Shown: in pieces, positions 25,369-35,948 of the stretch
Layout: each line of letters starts with the position of its first letter
Position numbering within the stretch: position 1 is the stretch's first letter
DNA from: SG8-41 sp964521405
Lineage (GTDB): Bacteria > Pseudomonadota > Gammaproteobacteria > Burkholderiales > SG8-41
NCBI GenBank assembly: GCA_964521405.1
Contig: CAZFRR010000204.1
Span: 1 to 64,000 of the forward strand
Direction: 5' to 3'
DNA length: 64,000 nt
Translations under genes and position numbers: made by a program
The notes under the pieces: model-generated
Told to the model about the DNA's origin: nothing
Databases searched by the model: none
The model's input: the letters and a program-made list of their open reading frames with translations, nothing else

Positions 25369-25473
25369 GTGATAAGTGGATAGGTGATAAGTGACAGCGG
25401 GTTGAAAGCCCTGTTACGCGGGAGTCCTATCACTTATCACTTAGCGCTTAGCACTTATCACCCATCACGCATC
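25369..25473. repeat. Heptamer hairpin array A (fecR-gst spacer)
   Basis: Left array GTGATAA/GTGGATAG/GTGATAA/GTGACAG; right array CTATCAC, TTATCAC, TTAGCGC, TTAGCAC, TTATCAC, CCATCAC in strict 7-nt register, reverse-complementary to the left. The right array ends directly at the gst start codon, which therefore has no normal Shine-Dalgarno. Confidence 0.85.
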
Positions 25474-26171
25474 ATGATAAAGCTCTACCAGTTCCATCCC
25501 GCTTTCGGCCTGCCGAACGCGAGCCCGTTCTGCATGAAGGTGGAGACCTATCTGCGGATGGCGGGGCTCGCCTACGAGTGCCCGCGCGGCGCCGATCTCC
25601 GCCAGTCGCCGAAGGGCAAGCTGCCCTATATAGAGGACGAAGGCGAAGTCATAGCCGACTCCACTTTCATCATCGACCACCTCAAGCGGAAATACGGCGA
25701 CCCGCTCGATGGGCATCTCGGCGCCGCCGAGCGGGCGGCCGCGCTCGCCTGCCAGCGCATGCTCGAGGAGAACACCTACTGGGCGGTGGTGTATTTCCGC
25801 TGGGTCGACGCCGCCGGCTGGGGGCTTACGCGGGCGGCTTTCTTCGACTGGATGAAGCCCCCGCTCAAGTGGATCGTGCCGGCGGTGGCGAGGCGCATCG
25901 TGCGGCGGGAGTTGAACGGCCACGGCATGGGGCGGCATACCCGCGACGAGATTGTCGCGATCGGCAAAAAGGACCTGACTGCGGCCGCCGATTTTCTCGG
26001 CGACCGGGCATTTTTCATGGGCGCGAAGCCCACCTCTCTGGATGCGACGGCGTACGCCTTCCTCGCCAACGTGTTGTGGGTCCCGGTGGAATCCCCGTTG
26101 AAGGAGCACGCGCAAGGCTACCCGCGGCTGGAAGCCTACTGCCGGCGGATGAAGGGGCGCTACTACGAGAA

Positions 26172-26175
<4 letters not shown>
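25474..26175 (+). CDS. Glutathione S-transferase-like protein (Fax/metaxin type)
   Basis: 233 residues. Thioredoxin-like N-terminal half ('SPFCMKVETYLRMAGLAYE', 'GKLPYIEDEGEVIADSTFIIDHL') and an all-helical C-terminal half. The pattern 'GKLPYIED' plus 'DSTFII' matches the failed-axon-connections/metaxin branch of GST-like proteins rather than classic GSTs. Substrate unknown. The upstream leader is heptamer array A and its stop codon lies in the first unit of array B. Confidence 0.82.
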
Positions 26176-27499
<1,324 letters not shown>

Positions 27500-27673
27500 C
27501 TTAGGAATTCGCTGGCCCGAGGTCCGCCGATTTCCTTACCAGAACCGCTTCAGATTCGAGCCCAGATTCGGACATGACCATCTCATTCGGAATGCTATGA
27601 ATAGACAAGATGATCAGACCCCAGCCGCGCATGAGTGTATTCCGGTCCAGTGTTTCAGTTGGTCTTGATTAAT
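27500..27673. other. Intergenic stretch, no gene seen
   Basis: The space between the MFS start and the valS end. No ORF with coding character, no RNA gene and no clean array. It should contain the MFS promoter. A few degenerate ATTCG-containing words occur but without a stable period. Confidence 0.4.
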
Positions 27674-27702
27674 GATTTTGTCGGGTTCGGCCCGACAAAA
27701 TC
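27674..27702. terminator. Strong hairpin directly after valS
   Basis: GATTTTGTCGGG and CCCGACAAAATC form a perfect 12-bp stem with a 5-nt loop, immediately after the valS stop codon. There is no U-run after the stem on the minus strand, so it is either an atypical terminator or an mRNA 3'-end protector. Confidence 0.55.
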
Positions 27703-30486
27703 CTAGAGCTTCTGCAACTGCTCGGTGACCTTCTCGAGCGTGGCGACGAAGCGGGAGAGCCGCTCCTTTTCCTGCGCCACGATCAGCGGGGGCGCGCGCT
27801 CGACGAAGCCCGGGTTGCCGAGCTTGCCCTGCGCCTTGGCGATCTCGCTTTCCAGGCGCAGGCGCTCCTTGTGCAGCCGCTCGCGCTCGGCGGACATGTT
27901 GATCTCGATCTTCAACATCAGGCGGTACTCATCGACGATGGACACCGGCGCGCCCGCCGCCGGCAGCGCACCCTCGACGATCACCACCTCGGTCAGCCGT
28001 GCCAGCGCGGTGAGGTAGGGCACGAACGGCGTGAGGCGCGCCGGGTCGCCCTGGATCAGCAGCGGCAGCTTCTGGGAGGGGGGAACGTTCATCTCGGAGC
28101 GCAGCGTCCGGCAGGCGGTGGTTAGATCCTTCAAGAGCGCGATGTCCCGTTCCGCGCGCTCGTCGATTTTCTCCGGCTGCGGCTCGGGGTAGGGCGCCAG
28201 CATGATGGAGGCGCCCTTTTTCCCCGCGAGCGGCGCCACCTGCTGCCACAGCTCCTCGGTGATGAACGGGATCACCGGGTGCGCGAGCCGCAGCATCGAT
28301 TCCAGCACGCGCGTCAGCGTGCGGCGGGTTCCCCGCTGGCGCGCTTCGTTGCCGTCCGCGAGCTGCACCTTCGCCAGCTCCACGTACCAGTCGCAGTACT
28401 CGTCCCACACCAGCTCGTAGATGGCGCGCGAAAGATTGTCGAAACGGTAGTCGCTGAACGCCTGGCGGGCCTCGGCCTCGGCGCGCTGCAGCCGGGAGAC
28501 GATCCAGCGGTCGATGACCGACAGCTCGACCGGCAGCGTCTCGTCGACGCCGGTGTCGCGGCCCGCGCAGTTCATCAGCACGTAGCGCGCGGCGTTCCAC
28601 AGCTTGTTGCAGAAGTTGCGGTAGCCGTCGCAGCGCGAGAGGTCGAACTTGATGTCGCGCCCGTGCGAGGCGAGGCTCGCAAAGGTGAAGCGCACCGCGT
28701 CGGTGCCGAAGGCGGGGATGCCGCCGGGAAACTGGCGGCGGGTGGCCGCGGTGATGGCCTCCGCCTGCTTCGGGTTCATCAGGTTGGCGGTGCGTTTCTC
28801 GACGAGCGCATCGAGCCCGATGCCGTCGATGAGATCCAGGGGGTCGAGGATGTTGCCCTTCGACTTCGACATCTTCTGTCCCTCGGCATCCCTCACGAGA
28901 CCGGTGACGTAGACCTCGTGAAACGGCACTTTCCCGGTGAAAGGCAGCGTCATCATCACCATGCGCGCCACCCAGAAGAAGATGATGTCGAAGCCCGTGA
29001 CCAGCACGCTGGAGGGCAGGTAGAGGCGCAACGCCGGGTTGTCCGCGGGCCAGCCGAGCGTCGAGAACGGCCACAGGGCGGAGGAGAACCAGGTATCGAG
29101 CACGTCCTCGTCCTGCCGCAATTCCGACGGGGTCACTTTCAAGCCCGCCTTCAGGTTGTCGAGCAGCCTCTGGTTGTACTTGGCCCGCGCCTCTTCCTTG
29201 CTGCGGCCGACGTAGGCGTTGCCCTCGCTGTCGTACCAGGCCGGGATGCGGTGGCCCCACCACAGCTGGCGCGAGATGCACCAGTCCTGGATGTGGGTGA
29301 GCCACTGGTTGTAGGTAGCGGTCCAGTTTTCGGGGACGAACCGGATCTCCCCGCGCGCGACCGCGTCCAGCCCGGCCTGCGCCAGGGTCTCCATCTTCAC
29401 GAACCACTGGTCGGTCAGCATCGGCTCGACGACGGCGCCGGTGCGCCCGCAGCGCGGCACCATCAGCCGGTGCGGCTTCGCTTCGACGATGAGGCCCTGG
29501 TCCTGCAGGTCCGCCAGCACCTTCTCGCGAGCGGCGTAGCGGTCCAGCCCGCGGTATGCGGCGGGCGCATTGTCGTTCACGGCGGCAGCCAGCGTGAAGA
29601 TGTTGATCGGCTCGAGCTTGTGCCGCAGCCCGACCTGGTAATCGTTGAAATCGTGCGCCGGCGTGATCTTCACGCACCCGGTGCCGAATTGCGGATCCAC
29701 GTAATCGTCGGCGATGATCGGGATCCTGCGCCCGGTCAGCGGCAGCAGCACCCGCTGGCCGACCCATTGCCGGTAGCGGGGGTCATCGGGGTGCACGGCG
29801 ACGGCGACGTCGCCCAGCAGGGTCTCGGGCCGCGTGGTGGCGACGATCAGAAAATCGGCGCCGGACTCCAGCGCGTAGCGGATGTGCCACAGCTGCCCGG
29901 ATTCCTCCTCGGACTCGACTTCCAGGTCGGAGACCGCGCTTTTCAGCACCGGGTCCCAGTTGACCAGCCGCTTGCCGCGGTAGATGAGGCCGTTGTCGTG
30001 GAGGCGGACGAACACTTCCGTCACCACCCGCGACAGCCCCTCGTCCATGGTGAAACGCTCGCGCCCCCAGTCGCACGAGGCCCCCAGCCGCCGCAACTGG
30101 CGCGTGATGGTCGAGCCGGAGGCTTCCTTCCATTTCCAGACGCGCGCGACGAATGCGTCGCGGCCCAGGGCCTGACGCGAGCTTCCCTCTTGCTCGAGCT
30201 GGCGCTCGACCACGATCTGGGTGGCAATGCCGGCGTGATCGGTGCCGGGCTGCCACAGCGTGTTGAACCCGCGCATGCGGTGGTAGCGCGCCAACGCGTC
30301 CATCAGCGTGTGCTGGAACGCGTGGCCCATGTGGAGCGTGCCCGTGACGTTGGGCGGCGGCAGCAGGATTGAATGGCGGTTGGGGTTGGATTCGTCGAGG
30401 CCGGCCTGGAAATAGCCGTTTCTCTCCCAGGCGGCGTACCACCGGCCTTCGATCCCCGCCGGCTCGTAGCTCTTGGCAAGCGCCAT
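27703..30486 (-). CDS. valS: Valyl-tRNA synthetase
   Basis: 927 residues from ATG 30486 (MALAKSYEP), the normal ValS length and N-terminus. Class I signatures: HIGH-type 'PPPNVTGTLHMGHAF' near residue 45 and KMSKS in 'GQKMSKSKGN'. The editing domain (CP1) and a C-terminal coiled-coil arm ('AERERLHKERLRLESEIAKAQ', in two helices) are present. The reading frame is open upstream with no stop for another 210 codons, so a larger fused product starting at 31038 is possible (see 30487-31038). Confidence 0.95.
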   Translation of the reverse strand: MALAKSYEPAGIEGRWYAAWERNGYFQAGLDESNPNRHSILLPPPNVTGTLHMGHAFQHTLMDALARYHRMRGFNTLWQPGTDHAGIATQIVVERQLEQEGSSRQALGRDAFVARVWKWKEASGSTITRQLRRLGASCDWGRERFTMDEGLSRVVTEVFVRLHDNGLIYRGKRLVNWDPVLKSAVSDLEVESEEESGQLWHIRYALESGADFLIVATTRPETLLGDVAVAVHPDDPRYRQWVGQRVLLPLTGRRIPIIADDYVDPQFGTGCVKITPAHDFNDYQVGLRHKLEPINIFTLAAAVNDNAPAAYRGLDRYAAREKVLADLQDQGLIVEAKPHRLMVPRCGRTGAVVEPMLTDQWFVKMETLAQAGLDAVARGEIRFVPENWTATYNQWLTHIQDWCISRQLWWGHRIPAWYDSEGNAYVGRSKEEARAKYNQRLLDNLKAGLKVTPSELRQDEDVLDTWFSSALWPFSTLGWPADNPALRLYLPSSVLVTGFDIIFFWVARMVMMTLPFTGKVPFHEVYVTGLVRDAEGQKMSKSKGNILDPLDLIDGIGLDALVEKRTANLMNPKQAEAITAATRRQFPGGIPAFGTDAVRFTFASLASHGRDIKFDLSRCDGYRNFCNKLWNAARYVLMNCAGRDTGVDETLPVELSVIDRWIVSRLQRAEAEARQAFSDYRFDNLSRAIYELVWDEYCDWYVELAKVQLADGNEARQRGTRRTLTRVLESMLRLAHPVIPFITEELWQQVAPLAGKKGASIMLAPYPEPQPEKIDERAERDIALLKDLTTACRTLRSEMNVPPSQKLPLLIQGDPARLTPFVPYLTALARLTEVVIVEGALPAAGAPVSIVDEYRLMLKIEINMSAERERLHKERLRLESEIAKAQGKLGNPGFVERAPPLIVAQEKERLSRFVATLEKVTEQLQKL

Positions 30487-31038
30487 GTCTGAAGAAGTCG
30501 AACCGGAAAAGCCGGGCATTATACTGGAGCCCGCCACGGTTGCTTCCCGCATCGCGGCGTTGGCTTCCACCGCGACCCGCAGGTTCTTGATCTGGCTGCG
30601 CAGCGTTTCCTCGATCGACGAGCGCACCATCTGGTTGATGTCTGCTTTCATGTCCTGGCTGATGCGGGAGAGCGCGGCGTCGAGCGCGCCGCCGATATCC
30701 GGCATGAAGCGCTCCTGAACCACCCGCTCGATGTGCTGGTCGAGGTCGCGCTTCAACTTCTGATAGACGCTGTGCTCGAGGTTCTGCACCTGGACGCGCG
30801 AGACCACCTCGCCGGAAGCGGGCGCCCCCAGGACGGCGGGCAGGTGCTCGGCGGGGATGACCTCGGTCAGCGTGGGGATGTCATCGTCCGCTCCGGCCGG
30901 CGCCGCGGACTCGGTGAGCACCGGGATGTCGAGCGCCGAGGGCGCGGGCTTGGCCGCGCCGCGGTGCCGCGAGAGCAGCGCATCGGCGCGCTTCAGGAGA
31001 TCGTCGCCGTCGTCGCGTGGGAACGGTTGCTCTGCCAT
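30487..31038 (-). CDS. In-frame segment upstream of ValS, unknown protein or ValS N-terminal extension
   Basis: 184 codons from ATG 31038 (MAEQPFPRDD), reading without a stop into ValS. Composition is unlike ValS: a disordered acidic part with two 'DIPxLTE' motifs (IPVLTES and IPTLTEV), then a helical part ('NLEHSVYQKLKRDLDQHIERV') reminiscent of small pole-organising or DUF2497-like proteins. Such genes usually end before valS. Either this strain has a genuine fusion, or a sequencing or assembly change removed the stop. A TATAAT word near 30520 could give valS its own promoter. Confidence 0.6.
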
Positions 31039-31051
31039 CAGGCCGGCTTCG

Positions 31052-31138
31052 GAGTGTTGAGTGTTGAGTGTTGAGTGTTGAATTGTTTCATGCGTGTTGG
31101 CCCGATAACTCAACACTCAAAATTCAAAACTAAGCACT
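31052..31138. repeat. Heptamer hairpin array C (holC-valS spacer)
   Basis: Left: four perfect GAGTGTT units (31052-31079). Right: ACTCAAC, ACTCAAA, ATTCAAA, ACTAAGC (31108-31135), complementary to the left. The holC stop codon (31130-31132) lies inside the right array. If translated, the left array would give the repetitive HSTLNTQHS peptide in front of the valS frame. Confidence 0.87.
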
Positions 31139-31558
31139 GGATTTACTGAGGTCGTGCGTGCGGATCTCGTAGCCCTGGCCGCGGTAGAAACGGAAGCGTT
31201 CGCGGGCGGCGGCGCGATCGGCATCATCAAAGCTGACGATCTCGATCAGGCGCTGGAAGCGGCCGAAGAAGGGCGGCCACTGCGGGCGCAGGTTGATCAG
31301 CACCTCGTCGTGCAGCAGCTTCTCGCCCTGGAAATCGACGATGACCGGCGTCTCCCCGGCCAGCGGATCGTCGGGGGCGCAATGCGGCACAAACCCGATC
31401 GGAGGGGTCGTCCACAGCAGCCGGTCGAAACGCTGCGCGGTGTCGGGGTCGGGGCAGAAGACGGTGACCTTGAGCCCATGCGCAACCGCCTTGGCCGAGA
31501 GCTGGGCTGCGATGCGCAGCCGGTCCTCGACGTGGGTGTAGAAATCTATTTGCGTCAT
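31130..31558 (-). CDS. holC: DNA polymerase III chi subunit
   Basis: 142 residues. The start 'TQIDFYTHVEDRLRIAAQLSAKA' and the late 'VSFDDADRAAARERFRFYRGQGYEI' are the usual HolC landmarks. Chi links the clamp loader to SSB. Standard pepA-holC-valS order. Its C-terminal codons (SSA-stop) are formed from array C and its start is 19 nt from array D. Confidence 0.92.
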   Translation of the reverse strand: MTQIDFYTHVEDRLRIAAQLSAKAVAHGLKVTVFCPDPDTAQRFDRLLWTTPPIGFVPHCAPDDPLAGETPVIVDFQGEKLLHDEVLINLRPQWPPFFGRFQRLIEIVSFDDADRAAARERFRFYRGQGYEIRTHDLSKSSA

Positions 31559-31576
31559 GCTGCGGACTCCGCTCGC

Positions 31577-31680
31577 CGTTGCTCGTTACTCGTTTCTCGT
31601 GACGGGGTGTCCGGCGATTGCTTGCGGCAGCAAGGACGGGGAACGAGTAACGAGCAACGAGTCACGAGTCACGAGTCACT
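31577..31680. repeat. Heptamer hairpin array D (pepA-holC spacer)
   Basis: Left CGTTGCT, CGTTACT, CGTTTCT, CGTGACG (31577-31604); right GGGAACG, AGTAACG, AGCAACG, AGTCACG, AGTCACG, AGTCACT (31639-31680). Strict 7-nt register and complementary arms. The pepA stop codon (31676-31678) is in the last right unit. Confidence 0.87.
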
Positions 31681-33166
31681 TTCTCCTGGTGCGATTGACG
31701 AGGAATTGCACCAGGAGCGGCACGGGGCGGCCGGTCGCGCCTTTTTCCCTGCCGCTTTTCCAGGCGGTGCCCGCGATGTCGAGGTGCGCCCATTTGAACT
31801 TCTTAGTGAAGCGGGCCAGGAAGCACGCCGCTGTCACCGCGCCGGCGGGACGACCGCCGATGTTGGCGAAATCGGCGAAGTTGCTCTTCAATTGCTCCTG
31901 GTAGTCATCCCACAGGGGCATGTGCCAGACGCGGTCATACGCGGCATCGCCCGCGGCGGCGACCTCGCGCGCGAGCGGGTCGTCGTTGGCGAAGAGCCCG
32001 CTTGCGACGTGGCCGAGGGCGATCACGCAGGCGCCGGTCAACGTCGCAATGTCGATGACCGCGGCGGGCTGGTAACGCTCGACGTAAGTCAGCGCATCGC
32101 ACAGGATCAACCGGCCCTCGGCATCGGTGTTGAGGATTTCCACGGTCTGGCCCGAGAGGCTCTTGACGATATCGCCCGGCCGGGTCGCGCGGCCGCCCGG
32201 CATGTTCTCGGTGGTCGGGATGACGCCCACCACGTTGAGCGGCAGCTTCATCTCTCCCACCGCCTTCATCGTGCCGAGCACGGCTCCCGCGCCGCACATG
32301 TCGAATTTCATCTCGTCCATCTCGGCCGCCGGCTTCAACGAGATGCCGCCGGTGTCGAAAGTGATGCCTTTGCCGACGATCACAACCGGCTTCCTCGATT
32401 GCGGGCCGCCGCGGTGCTCGAGCGTGATGAACATCGGCGGCTCGGCGCTGCCCTGGGCGACCGACAGCAGCGTGTGCATGCCCAGCTTCTCCATGTCCGG
32501 GCGCTCGAGCACCGTCACCTTCATGCGGTAGCGCTTTGCCAGCGCGCGTGCTTCGCTGGCGAGATAGGACGGCGTGCAGACATTGGGCGGCAGGTTGCCG
32601 AGGTCCCTGGCAAGGCTCACTCCGTGCGCGACGGCGAGCCCGTGCTCGAGCCCGGCCGCGGCGCGCTTGGCGGCCGCGCGATCGACCATGAGGTTCAACC
32701 GGTGCAGCGCCGGCTCCGGGGCGTCGCTCTTGCTTTTCATCCGGGTGAACCGGTAGCTGCATTCGCGCGCCACCGTTACCGCATGCGCGACCTTCCATGC
32801 GGCGTCGCGCCGGCCGACGGCGAGATCAAGCAGGTGCAGCGTGGCTTCCTGCGCGCCGGTCGTGGCGAGCGCGCGGACGGCCGCGGCGACCGCTTCACGG
32901 TACTGCTTCTCGCGGAATTCGGGCGCGCGCCCGAGCCCCACCAGCATCACGCGTTCGGCGGCGATGCCGGGTACGTTGCGCAGCAGCAGCGTCGTGCCGG
33001 CCTTGCCCGTCATGTCGCCGCGGCGCACGACGCCGGCGAGGTGTCCCTTCGCCGCGCGGTCGAGGTTAGCGGCGGCGGTGGAAAGCCGGCCTGGCTCGAA
33101 CACGCCCGCGACCACGCAATCATTGCGACCCGCCTGCGGCGCGCCGCTATTTATGCTAAATTCCAC
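31676..33166 (-). CDS. pepA: Leucyl aminopeptidase PepA
   Basis: 496-residue M17 aminopeptidase. The family signature 'NTDAEGRLILCDAL' near residue 345 and metal-binding 'VGKGITFDTGGISLKP' near residue 265 are intact. Cytoplasmic hexamer; it can also bind DNA in E. coli. Divergent from lptF with promoters in the 90-nt gap. First gene of pepA-holC-valS. Confidence 0.96.
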   Translation of the reverse strand: MEFSINSGAPQAGRNDCVVAGVFEPGRLSTAAANLDRAAKGHLAGVVRRGDMTGKAGTTLLLRNVPGIAAERVMLVGLGRAPEFREKQYREAVAAAVRALATTGAQEATLHLLDLAVGRRDAAWKVAHAVTVARECSYRFTRMKSKSDAPEPALHRLNLMVDRAAAKRAAAGLEHGLAVAHGVSLARDLGNLPPNVCTPSYLASEARALAKRYRMKVTVLERPDMEKLGMHTLLSVAQGSAEPPMFITLEHRGGPQSRKPVVIVGKGITFDTGGISLKPAAEMDEMKFDMCGAGAVLGTMKAVGEMKLPLNVVGVIPTTENMPGGRATRPGDIVKSLSGQTVEILNTDAEGRLILCDALTYVERYQPAAVIDIATLTGACVIALGHVASGLFANDDPLAREVAAAGDAAYDRVWHMPLWDDYQEQLKSNFADFANIGGRPAGAVTAACFLARFTKKFKWAHLDIAGTAWKSGREKGATGRPVPLLVQFLVNRTRRK

Positions 33167-33195
33167 TCTGGGCTCCCTGTCGTGTTAGATCTCTG

Positions 33196-33225
33196 ATTAT
33201 TTACGTATTCTTGGCGAAAAGTCAA
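33196..33225 (-). promoter_or_regulatory. Probable pepA promoter
   Basis: Minus strand TTGACT (33220-33225), 18-bp spacer, AATAAT (33196-33201); start expected about 25 nt before the pepA ATG. An lptF promoter must lie in the same gap but no comparable pair is evident. Confidence 0.45.
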
Positions 33226-33255
33226 AGTGGATTCTCACTCTAGACTCGACGCAGG

Positions 33256-34338
33256 ATGATCTTCCGCAACGCACTGTTGCGCGAGCTGGCGGCCGTGGCG
33301 GTCGCGACGTTTTTCGTGCTGCTCGGCATCGTGATCACCATGCTGCTGGTGCGGCTGCTCGGCCAGGCGGCGAGCGGCGCCATCACGACCGCCGGCGTTG
33401 CGGCGCTGATGGGTTTTGCCACCCTCAACTACCTGCCGGTGCTGTTCTCGCTCACGCTGTTCATCTCAGTGCTGATGACGCTAACGCGCAGTTACCGCGA
33501 CTCCGAAATGGTGGTGTGGTTCTCGTGCGGGGTGAGCATCACCGACTGGATACGGCCGGTGCTGGCCTTCGCCGCCCCGGTCGTGCTGATCATCGCCATC
33601 CTGTCGCTGGTGCTCTCGCCATGGGCCGTGACCAACAGCGAGGAGTTGCGGCGCCAGATGGACAGCCGCGATGATGTCTCGGCGGTCTCGCCCGGCGTAT
33701 TTCGCGAATCGCGCCAGGCCCAGCGCGTGTATTTCGTGGAGGAGGTCTCCGGGGCCGTAAACCTGGTCGCCAACGTGTTCGTGAGTTCCGTGCAGCACGG
33801 AAGACAAGGCGTCATGGTCGCGGCGCGCGGTTTCCAGGAGACCGCGGAGAACGGGGACCGCTTTCTGGTGCTGCAGAACGGGCGGCGCTACGAGGGCGAG
33901 CCGGGCTCCGCGGAATACAAGATCTACGAGTTCCAGCGCTACGCGATGCGCGTCGAGTCATTCGACGGGCAGGCGCAGCGCGCCCCCACCACCAAGTCGA
34001 TGGGCACGCTCGACCTGCTGCGCAATCCGAGCCCGCCCAATCTGGCCGAGCTCTCCTGGCGCATCGGGTTGCCGGCCAGCGCGCTGATACTCACGCTGCT
34101 GGCGATCCCGCTATCGTTCGTCAATCCGCGGGCGGGGCGTTCCATGAACCTGGTGCTGGCGCTGCTCATCTACATGGCCTACAGCAACCTGCTGTCGATG
34201 ACCCAGGCTGCCATCGCGCAATCCCGGATCCCGCTCACGGTGGGCGTGCTGGGCGTGCATGCCGTGATGGTGGCGATCCTCGCCGCGCTCTTCTACCGGC
34301 GCCTCATGGTGTTCTCGTTGTTCCGTCTCTTCCGGTGA
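33256..34338 (+). CDS. lptF: LptF, LPS export permease subunit
   Basis: 360 residues with the YjgP/YjgQ layout: three N-terminal membrane helices, a periplasmic beta-jellyroll domain (about residues 130-260), then three more helices. With LptG it forms the transmembrane part of the LptB2FG transporter that extracts LPS from the inner membrane. Start ATG 33256 follows 'CGCAGG'. Directly followed by lptG (7-nt gap). Confidence 0.94.
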   Translation: MIFRNALLRELAAVAVATFFVLLGIVITMLLVRLLGQAASGAITTAGVAALMGFATLNYLPVLFSLTLFISVLMTLTRSYRDSEMVVWFSCGVSITDWIRPVLAFAAPVVLIIAILSLVLSPWAVTNSEELRRQMDSRDDVSAVSPGVFRESRQAQRVYFVEEVSGAVNLVANVFVSSVQHGRQGVMVAARGFQETAENGDRFLVLQNGRRYEGEPGSAEYKIYEFQRYAMRVESFDGQAQRAPTTKSMGTLDLLRNPSPPNLAELSWRIGLPASALILTLLAIPLSFVNPRAGRSMNLVLALLIYMAYSNLLSMTQAAIAQSRIPLTVGVLGVHAVMVAILAALFYRRLMVFSLFRLFR

Positions 34339-34345
34339 GGCCGCG

Positions 34346-35419
34346 GTGAGAACCCTGCGACGCTACCTCGCGATGGAGATCATGGCGGCAACGGCGCTGG
34401 TTTTCGCCGCCCTGGTGTTGCTGTTCGCGTTTTTCGACCTGGTCGAGCAGATCAAGGACCTGGGGCGCGGCGCCTACACCCTGCGCCGCATCCTGATCTA
34501 CGTGCTGTTGTCCATGCCGGATCACGTCTACGCCTTGTTCCCGGTGGCCGCGCTGATCGGGACGTTGTTCGCGCTCGCGCAACTGGTGGCGGGTTCGGAG
34601 TACACCGTGATGCGGACTTCCGGCGTGTCCACCGCGTCCTTCGTGGCGACGCTCGCCACGATCGGCTGCTTTTTCGCGGCGCTGACCTTGGTGATCGGCG
34701 AGCTAGTCGCGCCGCCCGCGGAGCAGCTCGCGCAGCGCTTGCGTTCCCAGGCCATCACCGGGCTGGTGGCGCAGGAATTCCGCTCCGGCCTGTGGGTGAA
34801 GGACGACAAGAGCTTCATCAACGTGGTTGAGGTGCTGCCGGATTCCACGCTGCGGGGCGTCCGGATCTACGAGTTCGACGGCGAGTCCCGCCTGCTATCC
34901 ATCAGCTACGCCCAGCGCGGCGCCTACCAGAGCGACCGGCAGTGGCTGCTGCTGGATGTCGCTCAGACCCGCTTCGAGGGCATGCAGTCATCGGCGCACC
35001 AGATCGCGGAACTGAGATGGCGATCGGTGCTCGAGCCGGATCTCATCAACGTGCTGCTGGTCAAGCCCGAGCAGATGTCGGCGTGGAACCTCTATGCCTA
35101 CACCCAGCACTTGAAGGACAACCGCCAGAAGGCGCTGCGCTACGAGATCGCGCTGTGGACCAAACTCACCTATCCGCTGGCGGTGGTGGTGATGATGGTG
35201 CTGGCGCTGCCGTTCGCTTACTTCCAGGGCCGGCAGGCGGGCGTGGGCGCCAAGATCTTCGCCGGCGTCATGCTCGGGATCACTTTCCACTTCTTGAACC
35301 GCTTGTTCTCCCACCTGGGGCTGTTGAACGACTGGCCGCCCGTCATGAGCGCGCTCATGCCCACGGTGACTTTCCTCGCTTTCGCGCTGGGGATGATGTG
35401 GTGGCAGGAGCGAAGATAG
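34346..35419 (+). CDS. lptG: LptG, LPS export permease subunit
   Basis: 357 residues, same two-times-three helix design as LptF ('MEIMAATALVFAALVLLFAFFDLVEQ' region at the start). Begins GTG 34346, close behind lptF, so translational coupling is likely. Its stop codon TAG is directly followed by the first unit of array E. Confidence 0.94.
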   Translation: MRTLRRYLAMEIMAATALVFAALVLLFAFFDLVEQIKDLGRGAYTLRRILIYVLLSMPDHVYALFPVAALIGTLFALAQLVAGSEYTVMRTSGVSTASFVATLATIGCFFAALTLVIGELVAPPAEQLAQRLRSQAITGLVAQEFRSGLWVKDDKSFINVVEVLPDSTLRGVRIYEFDGESRLLSISYAQRGAYQSDRQWLLLDVAQTRFEGMQSSAHQIAELRWRSVLEPDLINVLLVKPEQMSAWNLYAYTQHLKDNRQKALRYEIALWTKLTYPLAVVVMMVLALPFAYFQGRQAGVGAKIFAGVMLGITFHFLNRLFSHLGLLNDWPPVMSALMPTVTFLAFALGMMWWQERR

Positions 35420-35498
35420 TTCCGGGTTCCGGGTTCAAGGTTCCGGGTTAGACCTGCGATTCGAAACTTGGAACTCGAAACACGGAACACGGAACCGC
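35420..35498. repeat. Heptamer hairpin array E (lptG/RDD convergent spacer)
   Basis: Left TTCCGGG, TTCCGGG, TTCAAGG, TTCCGGG, TTAGACC (35420-35454); right CGATTCG, AAACTTG, GAACTCG, AAACACG, GAACACG, GAACCGC (35457-35498). The left arm starts at the first base after the lptG stop codon. Confidence 0.85.
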
Positions 35499-35509
35499 GG
35501 GAGCGCGGA

Positions 35510-35935
35510 TCAGCAGTTCACGATCCGCGTCCCGGCGAGGCGGTCGTGCAGAAACAGTCCCTCGCGATCCACCAGCGCCCATAGAAATCCGCCTCCCAGC
35601 AGGAGCGCGCCCGGAACGGCAAACACGAAGCGCATGGCGGCATGCCGCAGGGAGAGCGGGGCGCCCTCGCGCGTGACGAGCCGCAAGCGCCAGGTTTTCA
35701 TTGCGAGCGTGCGCCCGTGCCGCCACTGCCAGATGAAGTAGGCGCCGGAGATTGCGACGAGATAGAGCTGGAGCAGCGGACGGCCTAGTCCACTGCCCAG
35801 CTCTTGCGTCAGTATCACGAAGGGAGCCGCACCCGCGAGCAGCATCGCGGTGAGCAGCAGCGCCTCGTAGGCGAGGGCCGGCACGCGTCGCCCAAGGCTG
35901 GCGGATGGCGCCCCGTTGTGATCGGGAGGGCGCAA
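35510..35935 (-). CDS. RDD family membrane protein
   Basis: 141 residues with 3-4 membrane segments. The RDD-type first helix carries 'LGRRVPALAYEALLL', and the later 'RTLAMKTWRLRLVTREG' and 'DRLAGTRIV' are typical. Role unknown. It ends the minus-strand chain sigma factor-DUF3619-DUF3106-RDD that is conserved next to ilvB in betaproteobacteria. Confidence 0.87.
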   Translation of the reverse strand: MRPPDHNGAPSASLGRRVPALAYEALLLTAMLLAGAAPFVILTQELGSGLGRPLLQLYLVAISGAYFIWQWRHGRTLAMKTWRLRLVTREGAPLSLRHAAMRFVFAVPGALLLGGGFLWALVDREGLFLHDRLAGTRIVNC

Positions 35936-35948
35936 GACGCGCGCGAAC

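Noticed and set aside
28279..30372. 697-codon plus-strand ORF
   Set aside because: Exact antisense of valS in a GC-rich genome; no family resemblance, no ribosome binding site.
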